64,000 nt of DNA from Acuticoccus sp. MNP-M23 (GTDB lineage Bacteria > Pseudomonadota > Alphaproteobacteria > Rhizobiales > Amorphaceae), in assembly GCF_031195445.1 (NCBI RefSeq), contig NZ_CP133480.1:4704501-4768500 (forward strand), in the 5' to 3' direction. The position numbers were made by a program, and so were the translations under genes. Under the pieces are notes generated by a model. The model ran no database searches, was not told where the DNA came from, and saw only the letters and a program-made list of their open reading frames with translations. The stretch's first letter is position 1; each line of letters opens with the position of its first letter. Positions 36,309 to 44,925 of the stretch are shown here, piece after piece.

Positions 36309-37259
36309 TTACTGACAGTCGTACGAAACGCCGTTGGCTTCGTCGATCTTGCGGATCACTTCCCACTCCTTCTGGAAGGTGATGGGAATGAACTGGGCTT
36401 CGCCGTTGCGCTCGAACTCTTTCTGAAGCGACGTGCCTTCCCAGTCAAAGCTGAAGAACGCGTCTTCGATCTGCTTCTGCAGCTCGGGCTTAAGGTTGTA
36501 GACCATGCCGTAGCCGGTCGTCGGGAAGGTCTGCGAGGTGTAAAGAACCTTCAGCTGATCTTCGTTGACCACGTCACGGTCGAGCATCCGCTTCTTCACC
36601 GAGTTGGCGATGGCGGCGGCCGGGTAGTCCTTGTTGGCAACGCCGAGGATGGAGTTGTCGTGCTTGCCGGAGAATACCGGCTCGAAGTCGGTGCCGGCTT
36701 CCATGTTGTAGTCGGCTTTCAGGATGGCCGAGGGCGCCTTGAAGCCGGAGTTGGACGTTTCGGACGTGAAGGCCATCTCCTTGCCCTTGATGTCCTCGAC
36801 CGAGTCGATGCCGGAGCCCGGATACGTGATGATTTCCATCTCGTAGCCGTAGGACCCGTCAGCACCGGCCATGATGGTGAAGGGGCGGAACCCGGCGCAG
36901 GCGACTGCCAGCGGATTGGAGCCGGTGTTGAAGCCCGCAATGTGCAGACGGCCAGCGCGCATCGCTTCGATCTGTGCTGCGTTCGACTGCACGGGGAAGA
37001 ACTGGACCTTCTTGCCGGTCTGCTCTTCGAGGTATGTCAGGAAGTCGGACCAGGCGTCGGCGTAGACGGCCGGGTCCTCGACCGGGGTGTAGGCGAAGAT
37101 AAGCGTGCCGGGATCGAGCAGGTCGGCAGCATCGGTCGGAACGTCGGCCACAAGGTCGCCGTCGGCGTCGTTGTAGCGCGCGTCGAGCGTGAAATCCGCG
37201 AGGGCGGGCGTTGCGATCAGGGCAGCGCCCGTAAGCGCGGCGGCGAGTAAGCGTTTCAT
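36309..37259 (-). CDS. phnD: Phosphate/phosphite/phosphonate-binding protein PhnD
   Basis: This 316-residue periplasmic binding protein has a signal peptide (to about ALAD) and the PhnD family pattern: LIFAYTPVEDPAVYADAW, a GFNTGSNP loop where phosphate groups bind, and AFTSETSNSGFKAPSA with the ST-rich phosphonate pocket. It is the first gene of phnD-C-E-E. There are no C-P lyase or phosphonatase genes here, so phosphate, phosphite or a glycerophosphate-like ligand is as likely as a phosphonate. Confidence 0.9.
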   Translation of the reverse strand: MKRLLAAALTGAALIATPALADFTLDARYNDADGDLVADVPTDAADLLDPGTLIFAYTPVEDPAVYADAWSDFLTYLEEQTGKKVQFFPVQSNAAQIEAMRAGRLHIAGFNTGSNPLAVACAGFRPFTIMAGADGSYGYEMEIITYPGSGIDSVEDIKGKEMAFTSETSNSGFKAPSAILKADYNMEAGTDFEPVFSGKHDNSILGVANKDYPAAAIANSVKKRMLDRDVVNEDQLKVLYTSQTFPTTGYGMVYNLKPELQKQIEDAFFSFDWEGTSLQKEFERNGEAQFIPITFQKEWEVIRKIDEANGVSYDCQ

Positions 37260-37349
37260 AAGTCCTCCGGTTGGCCGGCTTTTTGCGCCAAGCCTAGTCT
37301 TGGGGACCCTGCCAGCGGGTTGAAGCAGGCGCCAGTCCCGAAAATGGAA

Positions 37350-37367
37350 CTGTCATAAAAACGTCAT
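37350..37367 (+). promoter_or_regulatory. Pho-box-like site between phnD and the Na/Pi symporter
   Basis: CTGTCATAAAAACGTCAT is close to the PhoB consensus of two CTGTCAT repeats spaced by four A/T bases; the first repeat is perfect and the second keeps GTCAT. It points toward the symporter gene and lies 91 bases from the phnD start. Both neighbours acquire phosphorus compounds. The remaining 311-base gap (37260-37570) shows nothing else. Confidence 0.65.
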
Positions 37368-37570
37368 AAAGAGCAAGCCTTTTTGTGACGGCCCGAAAGG
37401 CACGGCATTAGCTGATTTTTTCAGACCCGACCGTTTCGCCGGAACCCTTGTTGTCATATTTCATTGGAAATAGACGCACATATTGCGTATGTCTTTCTTC
37501 TGTCATCTCTCGTGATTCACAGAACGCTGTGCTCGTCTCCCGGCAAATCGCACGCGCAGCTTCCACAGAA

Positions 37571-39199
37571 ATGGTTCGGCTAGGCTTGGAGATTTTCGTC
37601 AATCTGGCGGGCGCGGTTGCGCTCCTCCTCTGGGGTATTCGCACGGTACGCACCGGCGTCGAACGGTTGTTCGGCTCGCGAATCGAGGCGCACGTCGCCG
37701 TCCTGACGGGGCGGCGGTTCTCGGCATTCGGGCTCGGCATCGGCACTGCCTTCTCGCTCCAGTCGGCGACTGCGGTCAGCCTGATGGCGGCAAGCTTCTG
37801 CGCCGGCGGCGTGCTGACGCTGCCAGCGGGGCTCGCCACGGCGCTTGGCGCGGAAGTCGGCTCCAGCCTCGCGGTCGCGATGCTGAACCTCGACGTGAAG
37901 GTGCTCGCCCCTCTCCTTCTTTTCGTCGGCTTCGTCACCTTCACCGCCTCGGGCGGGCGGCGGGGCAAGCACGTCGGCCGGATCACGCTCGGCTTCGCGT
38001 TCATCCTCACGGCGCTGACGCTCCTGTCGAGCGCCACGCAGGCGCTGGCCGCGGGGGATGCGGCGCGCGACATCATGCGCATCCTGTCGGCCGAACCGCT
38101 GGCGCTTGTCATCGTCACCATGCTTCTCACCTGGCTGATGCACTCGTCTATTGCGGTGGTGTTGATGATTGCGCAGCTGGTCGCCAACGGTGGCCTGCCG
38201 CAGGATGGCGGGCTGTGGATGGTGATTGGCGCCAACGCAGGCGCGGCTCTCCCCGCCCTCATCAGCGGGTGGACGCTGGGCGGGCGCGCCCGCCAGCTCC
38301 TCCTCGGCGCGGTGGGCCTGCGCCTGATCGGCGTTGCCATCGGCGCGCTGCTCCTCAGCGTCCCGGCACTCGCGGCCCTGCCCCCGGTTCAATATGCCGG
38401 CACCCACGTGGTGCTGGCGCACCTCGCGCTCAACGTCACGGCCGGCATTCTCCTTCTGCCGCTGGTGGGGATCGTCGCCAAGGTGGTGCAGGTGCTCCTG
38501 CCCCCCGTCGTGATCGCCGCCGATCCCGACCGGGTGACGGGGCACATGTTCCTGGCGCCGGAGGACGTCTCGCGTCCGCAGACCGCCTTCCTCAACATCG
38601 CAAACGAGACCTCGCGGGTCGCGCACATCGTGTTCGGGATGATCGGCGGGATTTCGGAGCTGTTCCGCGATCCGGAAGCGGATGCCCGGATCAAGGCGCT
38701 GGAGGCCGACGTCGACCGCCTCTACCGCGAAGTGACGCTCTACATGGCCTCGATCAAGCTAGACGACCTCGACGAAGACGAGCGCAACCGCTGGTTCGAG
38801 CTGTTCGAGTTCATCACCCATCTGGAGCATGTGGGGGACATCATCACCCGCAACATCACCGATCTTGCCAAGCGCAAGCGCAAAACCGGGCTGGAATTTT
38901 CGCCCGACGGCGCCAACGAGCTGGACGGCCTGACGTCCGAGCTGTCGGACATCTTCCGGCACGCGCAGGCCGTCTTCCTGTCGCGCGACAAGCGCCGTGC
39001 GCAGGATCTCGTCACCGCCAAACGACGGTTTCGCACGCACACGCTGGAAAGCCAGCGCCGGCATGCGATGCGCCTGTCCAGCGGCGTGAAGACTTCGGTC
39101 GCCTCCTCGCGCATCCACCTCGATCTCCTGCGCGAGTTGCAGCGGATCAACTCCCACCTCACGGCGGTCGCCTACCCGCTGCTGAAGGAACCGTCCTGA
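37571..39199 (+). CDS. Na/Pi cotransporter family protein with PhoU-like tail
   Basis: This 542-residue protein resembles NptA/YjbB-type sodium-phosphate symporters. The N-terminal half carries two inverted membrane repeats with the QSATAVSLMAASF and MHSSIAVVLMIAQ motifs equivalent to the QSSS/ATT motifs. The C-terminal 180 residues form a PhoU-like helical domain (ALEADVDRLYREVTLYM..., HLEHVGDIITRNI). ATG 37571 begins the natural family start MVRLGLEIFVNLAGA; an open frame extends 123 bases further upstream but is not conserved-looking. A Pho-box-like sequence lies 204 bases upstream. Confidence 0.87.
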   Translation: MVRLGLEIFVNLAGAVALLLWGIRTVRTGVERLFGSRIEAHVAVLTGRRFSAFGLGIGTAFSLQSATAVSLMAASFCAGGVLTLPAGLATALGAEVGSSLAVAMLNLDVKVLAPLLLFVGFVTFTASGGRRGKHVGRITLGFAFILTALTLLSSATQALAAGDAARDIMRILSAEPLALVIVTMLLTWLMHSSIAVVLMIAQLVANGGLPQDGGLWMVIGANAGAALPALISGWTLGGRARQLLLGAVGLRLIGVAIGALLLSVPALAALPPVQYAGTHVVLAHLALNVTAGILLLPLVGIVAKVVQVLLPPVVIAADPDRVTGHMFLAPEDVSRPQTAFLNIANETSRVAHIVFGMIGGISELFRDPEADARIKALEADVDRLYREVTLYMASIKLDDLDEDERNRWFELFEFITHLEHVGDIITRNITDLAKRKRKTGLEFSPDGANELDGLTSELSDIFRHAQAVFLSRDKRRAQDLVTAKRRFRTHTLESQRRHAMRLSSGVKTSVASSRIHLDLLRELQRINSHLTAVAYPLLKEPS

Positions 39200-39222
39200 C
39201 CGGCGGAAACACCGCCGGTCAG
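39196..39222. terminator. Hairpin built from both convergent stop codons
   Basis: A perfect 11-bp stem (39196-39206 with 39212-39222) with loop AAACA contains the stop of the Na/Pi gene (39197-39199) on one arm and the stop of the RTX gene (39219-39221) on the other. On the plus strand it is followed by ACCAGAAAA; T runs are lacking, so it may act on mRNA ends rather than as a classical terminator. Confidence 0.6.
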
Positions 39223-40778
39223 ACCAGAAAATCTTCGCCGAAGAGTTCGCCGGAAATGATTGCGACGTTGACGGTGTCGGCGTCGATCCCCTCGAAGGTT
39301 GCGATATATCTCGGTCCGTCGTCCGTCTGCGCACGCAGGATCGCATCCCCGGTGACGGCATCGGCTTCGGCCTCCAACAGGAAGTCGTATTGCGCGGGCA
39401 CCTCCGGGGTGAAGAGGAAAAAGTCATCCGCGAATTCCAGCGTGTCGATCCCAAGCGTGAAGTTGCGGATGACATCCAGGCCGAAATCGCCGTTCTCGTA
39501 GCGGATCGTGTCGCGTCCACCCTGGCCGGCAATGTCGTCCGCCCCCTCGCCGCCAACGAGCGTATCATGGCCGCTGCCACCGCGGAGCAGATCGTCGCCG
39601 TCGCCGCCGCGCACTTCGTCGTTGTGACCGCCGCCGTTGACGGTGTCCTCGCCGGCGTTGCCGTCCAGCAGGTCAGCGCCGTTTTCGCCCAGGAGCGTAT
39701 CGCTGCCCTCTCCGCCGTAGCCCTCATCGTCGCCGGTGCCGAGCTCGAACAGGTCGTCCCCGCCAACACCCGATGCAACATCGTCACCAGAGCCGGTCTC
39801 GATGATGTTCGCCCACGCATCGCCGAGCACGAAGTCGCCGCCGGATCCGGTGCGGATGTTTTCCACATAGTCGATCGTATCGACACCCTGGGCGCCGGCG
39901 AACACGAGCCCTTCCAGAGTACCCGAGAGGTGAACCGAGACGTCTGCGCTGTAGTTGAACACAGCCGTGTCGTTGCCGTTGCCCCCATTGATGGAGTCGT
40001 TGCCGGCGCCAGTTTCGATCAAATCATCGCCATCGCCGGCGTAGACGGAATCGTCGCCTGCACCGCCGACAAACGTGTCATTGTCGTCCTGCCCATGGAG
40101 CGCGTCGTCGCCATCCTGGCCCACGACCAGGTCCTTGCCTTCGCCGCCATGGATCGTGTCGTCACCATCCCCGCCGCGCAGCGTATCGCGTCCTTGTCCG
40201 CCAATCAGCGTGTCGTTGCCGCTCCCGCCAAAAGCGCGGTCATTCCCGTTGCCAGCGATCAGCCAGTCGTTGTCATTGTTGCCGTACAAGGTGTCGTGAC
40301 CGGCCTCGCCATACAGCGTGTCCTCGCCGCTCCCACCCGTTATGGTGTCGTTGTGGCCGCCGCCGAAAACCGAATCGTCCCCGTCACCTCCGTCGATGTA
40401 GTCGGCCCCGTTGCCTGCGTAGACCGTGTCCTTGCCATCAAGGCCGTAGAATACCTCGTCGCCGTTGGTCGCGTTGTAGTGGTCGTCGAAGTTGCTGCCG
40501 TTGATCTGCTCGATGTTGTCGTAGAAGTCCCATCCGCCGGAAGCGACGCCGCGGCGCACGATCTGGTCAGGCCCCTCGATGAACAGGGGGACATGGGAAA
40601 ACTCGTAGCTCAGGATGTCGTACCCGCCGCCGCCGTCGATGGTGTCGGCGCCTTGTACCGGGGACTCCAGTGGGCCGTTGGCGTAGATGGTGTCGTTTCC
40701 ACCGCGTGCGGAAATGTCATCCGCTCCCTCAAGGTCGTAGAGGATGTCGGCGCTGCTCGTTCCGTTGATGATGCTCAT
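39219..40778 (-). CDS. RTX calcium-binding protein, third of a tandem triplet
   Basis: This 519-residue acidic protein starts MSIINGTSSADILYD and shares its full layout with the next two genes upstream. It has an N-terminal capping region, a first block of GGxGxDxLx nonapeptides (about residues 110-270), a linker TAVFNYSADVSVHL...ENIRTGSG, a second nonapeptide block (about 320-410), and a C-terminal domain of about 95 residues ending GELFGEDFLV. That last domain, with IRYENGDFGLDVIRNFTLGI at its start, probably carries the type I secretion signal. There is no signal peptide or catalytic motif. AGGA precedes the ATG. Confidence 0.87.
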   Translation of the reverse strand: MSIINGTSSADILYDLEGADDISARGGNDTIYANGPLESPVQGADTIDGGGGYDILSYEFSHVPLFIEGPDQIVRRGVASGGWDFYDNIEQINGSNFDDHYNATNGDEVFYGLDGKDTVYAGNGADYIDGGDGDDSVFGGGHNDTITGGSGEDTLYGEAGHDTLYGNNDNDWLIAGNGNDRAFGGSGNDTLIGGQGRDTLRGGDGDDTIHGGEGKDLVVGQDGDDALHGQDDNDTFVGGAGDDSVYAGDGDDLIETGAGNDSINGGNGNDTAVFNYSADVSVHLSGTLEGLVFAGAQGVDTIDYVENIRTGSGGDFVLGDAWANIIETGSGDDVASGVGGDDLFELGTGDDEGYGGEGSDTLLGENGADLLDGNAGEDTVNGGGHNDEVRGGDGDDLLRGGSGHDTLVGGEGADDIAGQGGRDTIRYENGDFGLDVIRNFTLGIDTLEFADDFFLFTPEVPAQYDFLLEAEADAVTGDAILRAQTDDGPRYIATFEGIDADTVNVAIISGELFGEDFLV

Positions 40779-40960
40779 GGCGTTGATGTCCTAAAGTCCG
40801 CTTGCTGACAGTTTGGACGTGGAACTTGCGGGCGGAATGCGGAACCGCGTTCCACGCACGGGCGCGATGCAAGGATGCAGTCACCCCAAGACGAGCGCCG
40901 GACACGAAGGCGCAGAAACGCCTGGACGGCCCGGCGGCGCCGGTGAGTTCGGTCAGTCGA

Positions 40961-42460
40961 TCAAAAGTCGCCGAACAACGTGCCCGAAGTGATCGCATCG
41001 TTGATTGTCGCAGCGTCGATCCCGTCGAAACGGGCAATGTCCTGACTGCCGATGGATGTGGAAGCGCGCAGGATCGCGTCGCCCGTCCCCGCATCGGGGA
41101 TGGCCTCGAGGAGCCAGTCCAGCTGCTCGAGCGACGGGTTGGGCGTCACGAAGAAGTCTTGCGAGAATTCGAGATTGTCGACGCCAACCTGGAAATTGAC
41201 GATTTCGTCGAGCCCGACATCGCCATACTCGTAACGCACGGTATCGCGCCCGCCGCCGCCGTTGATCTCGTCCGCCCCCTCGCCGCCGACCAGCGTGTCC
41301 TTGCCGGATGCACCGATGACGAGGTCGTCCCCGTCGCCGCCGCGCACCAGGTCGTTGCCCGAGCCGCCGTTGACGGTGTCCTCGCCCGCGTCACCGGACA
41401 GCTCGTCGGAGCCGCCCTGCCCCTGAAGCGTGTCGTTGTGGTTGCCTCCGCTCGCCGTATCGCCCCCGTTGCCGAGCTTGATCCGGTCGTGACCGTTCAT
41501 GCCGGAGACAATGTCAGCCCCGCCCCCCGTCTCGATAACGTTGCTGTTGCCGTTGCCGACAACCTCGTCCGCCCCCGACCCTGTCTGGATGTTCTCGATC
41601 AGGCTGAAGGTGTCGGCGCCGCTCGACGCACCAACCGCGGTGCCGTCTCCGACATCAGCCATGGTGACGAGAACACCGTCGCTGAAATCGAAGACGGCGG
41701 TGTCGATGCCATCACCGCCGTTGATGACATCATCGCCGGCGCCGCCCTCGATGGAATCGTTGCCGTCGTTGCCGAACAGCGAATCGTCCCCGTCGCCACC
41801 GTCGACGAGGTCCTTTCCCGCACCGCCGTGCAGCGTATCGACGCCGCTCTCGCCGAACAGGGAGTCCCGCCCTTCGTTGCCGTTGATAGCGTCGTTGTGG
41901 TTGCCGCCGAAAGCCTGGTCGTTGCCGTTGCCGCCGCCGATGAAATCGCTGCCGTTTCCGCCGTAGAGACTGTCGTGGCCGTTTTCGCCGTAGATCTCGT
42001 CGCCGGCGACACCACCGTCTACGGTGTCGTTTTGCGTACCGCCATAGATGGTGTCGCTGCCCGCGCCCCCGTCCAGCTCGTCCGCGCCGGCTCCGGCCTC
42101 GATCCTGTCGCCCCCGTGGTATCCGTCGATGACGTCCGACTTGCTGCTCCCGGTGATGTGGTCGCTTTTCGAGCTGCCGATGACGTGTTCGATGTTCTCG
42201 AAATAATCCTTGTAGTCGCCCGCGCCGGCCAGCCGGCGCGATTCGCCCGCCTCCATGTCGATCCACATCATCTTGTCGGTGAGCTGATAGCTCAGGGTGT
42301 CGAAGCCGCCGCCACCGTTGATGAAGTCCGGCCCCTGCGCTGCGGGCTCGGCCGTCGCGCTGGCAATGATGAGGTCGTTGCCGCCGCGTGCTGAAATCTC
42401 GTCCTCGCCCAAACCGTCGTAGAGGACATCGTCGTATCGTGTGCCGTTGATAATGCTCAT
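40961..42460 (-). CDS. RTX calcium-binding protein, second of a tandem triplet
   Basis: This is a 499-residue paralogue of the flanking RTX genes, opening MSIINGTRYDDVLYDGLGED. Two nonapeptide blocks flank the conserved linker TAVFDFSDGVLVTM...IENIQTGSGADEV, and the C-terminal domain (VRYEYGDVGLDEIVNFQVGV... SGTLFGDF) is slightly shorter than in its neighbours, lacking the final EDFLV-type residues. It is predicted to be exported by a type I system encoded elsewhere and to fold on calcium binding outside the cell. 182 bases separate it from the third gene. Confidence 0.87.
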   Translation of the reverse strand: MSIINGTRYDDVLYDGLGEDEISARGGNDLIIASATAEPAAQGPDFINGGGGFDTLSYQLTDKMMWIDMEAGESRRLAGAGDYKDYFENIEHVIGSSKSDHITGSSKSDVIDGYHGGDRIEAGAGADELDGGAGSDTIYGGTQNDTVDGGVAGDEIYGENGHDSLYGGNGSDFIGGGNGNDQAFGGNHNDAINGNEGRDSLFGESGVDTLHGGAGKDLVDGGDGDDSLFGNDGNDSIEGGAGDDVINGGDGIDTAVFDFSDGVLVTMADVGDGTAVGASSGADTFSLIENIQTGSGADEVVGNGNSNVIETGGGADIVSGMNGHDRIKLGNGGDTASGGNHNDTLQGQGGSDELSGDAGEDTVNGGSGNDLVRGGDGDDLVIGASGKDTLVGGEGADEINGGGGRDTVRYEYGDVGLDEIVNFQVGVDNLEFSQDFFVTPNPSLEQLDWLLEAIPDAGTGDAILRASTSIGSQDIARFDGIDAATINDAITSGTLFGDF

Positions 42461-42585
42461 GGGGTATCAATCCGTTGCATGGTGTCTGACGACTTCCACG
42501 TGGCGCTGCGACAGCGGCCACGGAACGGTTGTTCGCGCACGGGTCGATTGCGCCGATGCCGCTCTTCAGGCGGCGAACGAACGAA

Positions 42586-42619
42586 AGCGCCGCCTGGCCG
42601 GGAATGGCCAGGCGGCGCT
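42586..42619 (-). terminator. Terminator-like hairpin between the first and second RTX genes
   Basis: A perfect 14-bp stem (42586-42599 with 42606-42619) closes a six-base loop. On the minus strand it follows the first RTX stop by about 60 bases and is followed by TTCGTTCGTTCG. It may partly terminate, so that the first gene is expressed more strongly or separately. Confidence 0.6.
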
Positions 42620-42678
42620 CAAAGTCCCTGCGGGGGACGCGCAGATGGTGCCGGCAACAGCCACCCGTTCAGAGCGGC

Positions 42679-44295
42679 TCAGACGAGGAAATCTTCGCCG
42701 AAAAGCTCGCCGGTGACGATGGCATCGTTGATCGTTGCGGCATCGATCCCCTCGAAGCGGGCAATATCGTGCAAGCCGACCGAGCTTAAGGCGCGCAGCA
42801 CGGCGTCGCCCGTCGCCGGATCGGTGTGGGCTTCCAGCAGCATGTCGTATTGCGCGTCATTCACGACGGGGAAAAGGAAGAAGTCGTTCGAGAACTCAAG
42901 CTCGTCGACCCCCAGGCTGAACCCGGAGATGACGTCGACGCCGATATCGCCTGCCTCGTAGCGGATGGTGTCGGCACCACCGCCGCCCACGATCTCGTCC
43001 GCCCCTTCACCGCCGATGAGAAGGTCCTTGCCACCACCGGTCCCGCCGATGAGACGGTCGTCGCCGTCGCCGCCGCGCAGGCTGTCGTGCTGTCCGCCGC
43101 CGTCGAGCGTGTCATCACCCGCGCCGCCCTCGAGCGTATCAATGCCCTTGCCGCCCAGAATGACGTCGTTGCCGTCGCCGCCATAACCTTCGTCGCCGCC
43201 GCGGCCGAGGTCGATGGTGTCGTTGCCCGCCGCGCCGTCGACGTAGTCGTCGCCACTCATGGTCTCGAGCAGATTGTCGGCGCCATAACCCTCGACATGA
43301 TCGGCGCCTGAGCCGGTTCGCACATTCTCGATGTCCATCATGCTGTCGGTGCCGCCGAAGTCGCTCGTGGCAACGCCGTTCTGGGACGCCATGTAGACGC
43401 CGATACCATCGGCAAAGTCGAACACGGCGGTGTCGGTGCCCGCGCCACCTTCGAGGATGTCGTCGCCGAAGCCGCCTTCGATGAGGTCGTCGCCATCCTC
43501 ACCGACCAGCGAGTCGTCGCCCTCGCCACCGTAGAGCGAATCGTCGTCGCTGCCGCCCTTCAGCGTGTCTTTGCCATCGTCGCCGAACATGGAATCGTCG
43601 CCCGCCGACCCGTGCATGGAATCGTCGCCGTCGCCCCCGAAGATCTCGTCCTTTCCGCTGCCACCCTCGATCTTGTCGTCATCGCCGCCGCCATGAAGGG
43701 TGTCCCGGCCGTCACCGCCCATCATGAGATCTTCGCCGTCGCCGCCGTCGATGAAGTCCCGTCCGTTCTCGCCGTACAGAAAATCGCCGTCGTCGCCGCC
43801 GTAGATCTCGTCGAGGCCATTGCCGCCCCAGACCGTATCGATCCCGGCCCCGCCCTCGATGGTATCGTTGTGGCCACCGCCGAACACCTCGTCATCGCCG
43901 GCGCCGGCCGAAAGGCTGTCGTCGCCGTTGAAGCCGAAGATGAAATCGTCTCCGCCCAGCCCCTCGAAGACGTCGTTGCCATCATTACCGTCGAACGTGT
44001 CCTTGAACTGGCTGCCGATGAATTCCTCGATGGAGATGTAATGGTCTTCCTGCGAACCGCCTCCGGCGCGGGTGACTTCGCCAACCGCATCGTCGATGAG
44101 GACGCCGACGGTCGAGTTCTCGTAGCTCAGCGTGTCGATGCCGCCGCCGCCGTGGAAGAAGTCAGCGTCCTGCCCGAGCGGCTCCGGCATTGAAGCGCCG
44201 AAGATCGTATCCCGCCCGCCCATGCCGTAGATGGAATCGGCTTCGTCCGTATCGTGGAGTTCGTTGGCGCTCTGGTCGCCATTGATGATGCTCAT
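42679..44295 (-). CDS. RTX calcium-binding protein, first of a tandem triplet
   Basis: This 538-residue acidic protein opens MSIINGDQSANELHD. It has the longest nonapeptide block of the three (about residues 110-290, with repeats such as GGDGDDSMHG), then the conserved linker TAVFDFADGIGVYM...IENVRTGSG, a shorter block, and a C-terminal domain ending VTGELFGEDFLV. The C-terminal domain is strongly conserved with the third gene. GGGAG precedes the ATG. It lies 119 bases after the globin gene on the same strand, so globin and RTX genes may be cotranscribed. Confidence 0.87.
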   Translation of the reverse strand: MSIINGDQSANELHDTDEADSIYGMGGRDTIFGASMPEPLGQDADFFHGGGGIDTLSYENSTVGVLIDDAVGEVTRAGGGSQEDHYISIEEFIGSQFKDTFDGNDGNDVFEGLGGDDFIFGFNGDDSLSAGAGDDEVFGGGHNDTIEGGAGIDTVWGGNGLDEIYGGDDGDFLYGENGRDFIDGGDGEDLMMGGDGRDTLHGGGDDDKIEGGSGKDEIFGGDGDDSMHGSAGDDSMFGDDGKDTLKGGSDDDSLYGGEGDDSLVGEDGDDLIEGGFGDDILEGGAGTDTAVFDFADGIGVYMASQNGVATSDFGGTDSMMDIENVRTGSGADHVEGYGADNLLETMSGDDYVDGAAGNDTIDLGRGGDEGYGGDGNDVILGGKGIDTLEGGAGDDTLDGGGQHDSLRGGDGDDRLIGGTGGGKDLLIGGEGADEIVGGGGADTIRYEAGDIGVDVISGFSLGVDELEFSNDFFLFPVVNDAQYDMLLEAHTDPATGDAVLRALSSVGLHDIARFEGIDAATINDAIVTGELFGEDFLV

Positions 44296-44414
44296 GTCTG
44301 GTCACTCCCGCTGGTTTGCCATTTGCAAGGCGGGAGGTGGCCCCGTCGCGGGCGCGGCGGAACGCGCAGCGCTGCACGGCTCCGGTGCGCCGATGCAGCC
44401 GTCCGCGCGCCGGA

Positions 44415-44846
44415 TCAGGCGCTGACGGGCTGGCGCGGATAGGCGCTGGCGATCATGACCGCAGCCATGAGGTCGTAGGCAGCACGCCAGGCAGCGTCTT
44501 CCTCTGGCGAAAATTCTTCGCCGAACACGGCGTTGAGCGTCTTCAGCAGCGCAGCGCCGACATGTTCATAGTGCTCGGCCTTCACGCCGTAGTCGATGTG
44601 GCGGCGCGCCAGATCGGAGACCAGCGGGCCGAAAGCGTCGATGTCGTGGATCTGGCTGACGATGGCACCGAGCGCCAGCATCGTCTTTTCGGTCTGGCCG
44701 ACAATGTCCGAGCCAAACAGCGGCCGCGTCTCGGGTGCGATCTCGAAGAGGGTATCGTAGAAGATGTCCGTGACTTCGATCTTGCGGCGGATGCATCGGC
44801 GCAGGCTGGCCCGTAAAGTCTCGATCTCGGCAGAGGTCATCGACAT
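44415..44846 (-). CDS. Single-domain globin (flavohemoglobin/VHb-like), left copy
   Basis: This 143-residue protein is a bacterial hemoglobin without a reductase domain. The B-helix tyrosine lies in IFYDTLFEIAPETRPLF, a Gln lies in the E-helix region VGQTEKTML, and the proximal histidine lies in LARRHIDYGVKAEHYEHVG. It probably binds O2 or NO, or senses redox state. ATG 44846 follows GAGGAGAG; a longer frame upstream adds 21 unrelated residues. It sits between a LysR gene and three RTX genes on one strand, and a homologous globin mirrors it at 46942. Confidence 0.87.
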   Translation of the reverse strand: MSMTSAEIETLRASLRRCIRRKIEVTDIFYDTLFEIAPETRPLFGSDIVGQTEKTMLALGAIVSQIHDIDAFGPLVSDLARRHIDYGVKAEHYEHVGAALLKTLNAVFGEEFSPEEDAAWRAAYDLMAAVMIASAYPRQPVSA

Positions 44847-44925
44847 CGGCGCACTCTCCTCGGTTGAGTATTTGCGGCGGTGATGCAGATCATAGACCAG
44901 AAAATGCATGTTTTAGCGAATCTGT

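Noticed and set aside
35490-37250. A 586-codon plus-strand frame opposite phnC-phnD
   Set aside because: Antisense shadow caused by high GC at third positions; the minus strand encodes clear PhnC and PhnD.
33801-37259. A complete phosphonate degradation locus
   Set aside because: Only importer genes are present; no phnG-M, phnX or phnA homologues were seen, so degradation is not claimed.
39390-42394. Long open frames (about 470 and 530 codons) on the plus strand opposite the RTX genes
   Set aside because: They are antisense readings of the repetitive, GC-rich RTX codons; they are low-complexity Ala/Val-rich with no domain and no ribosome sites.
39219-44295. Regular short repeats resembling a CRISPR or tandem repeat array
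   Set aside because: The periodicity of about 27 bases is that of RTX nonapeptides in an open reading frame; there are no unique spacers between constant repeats.
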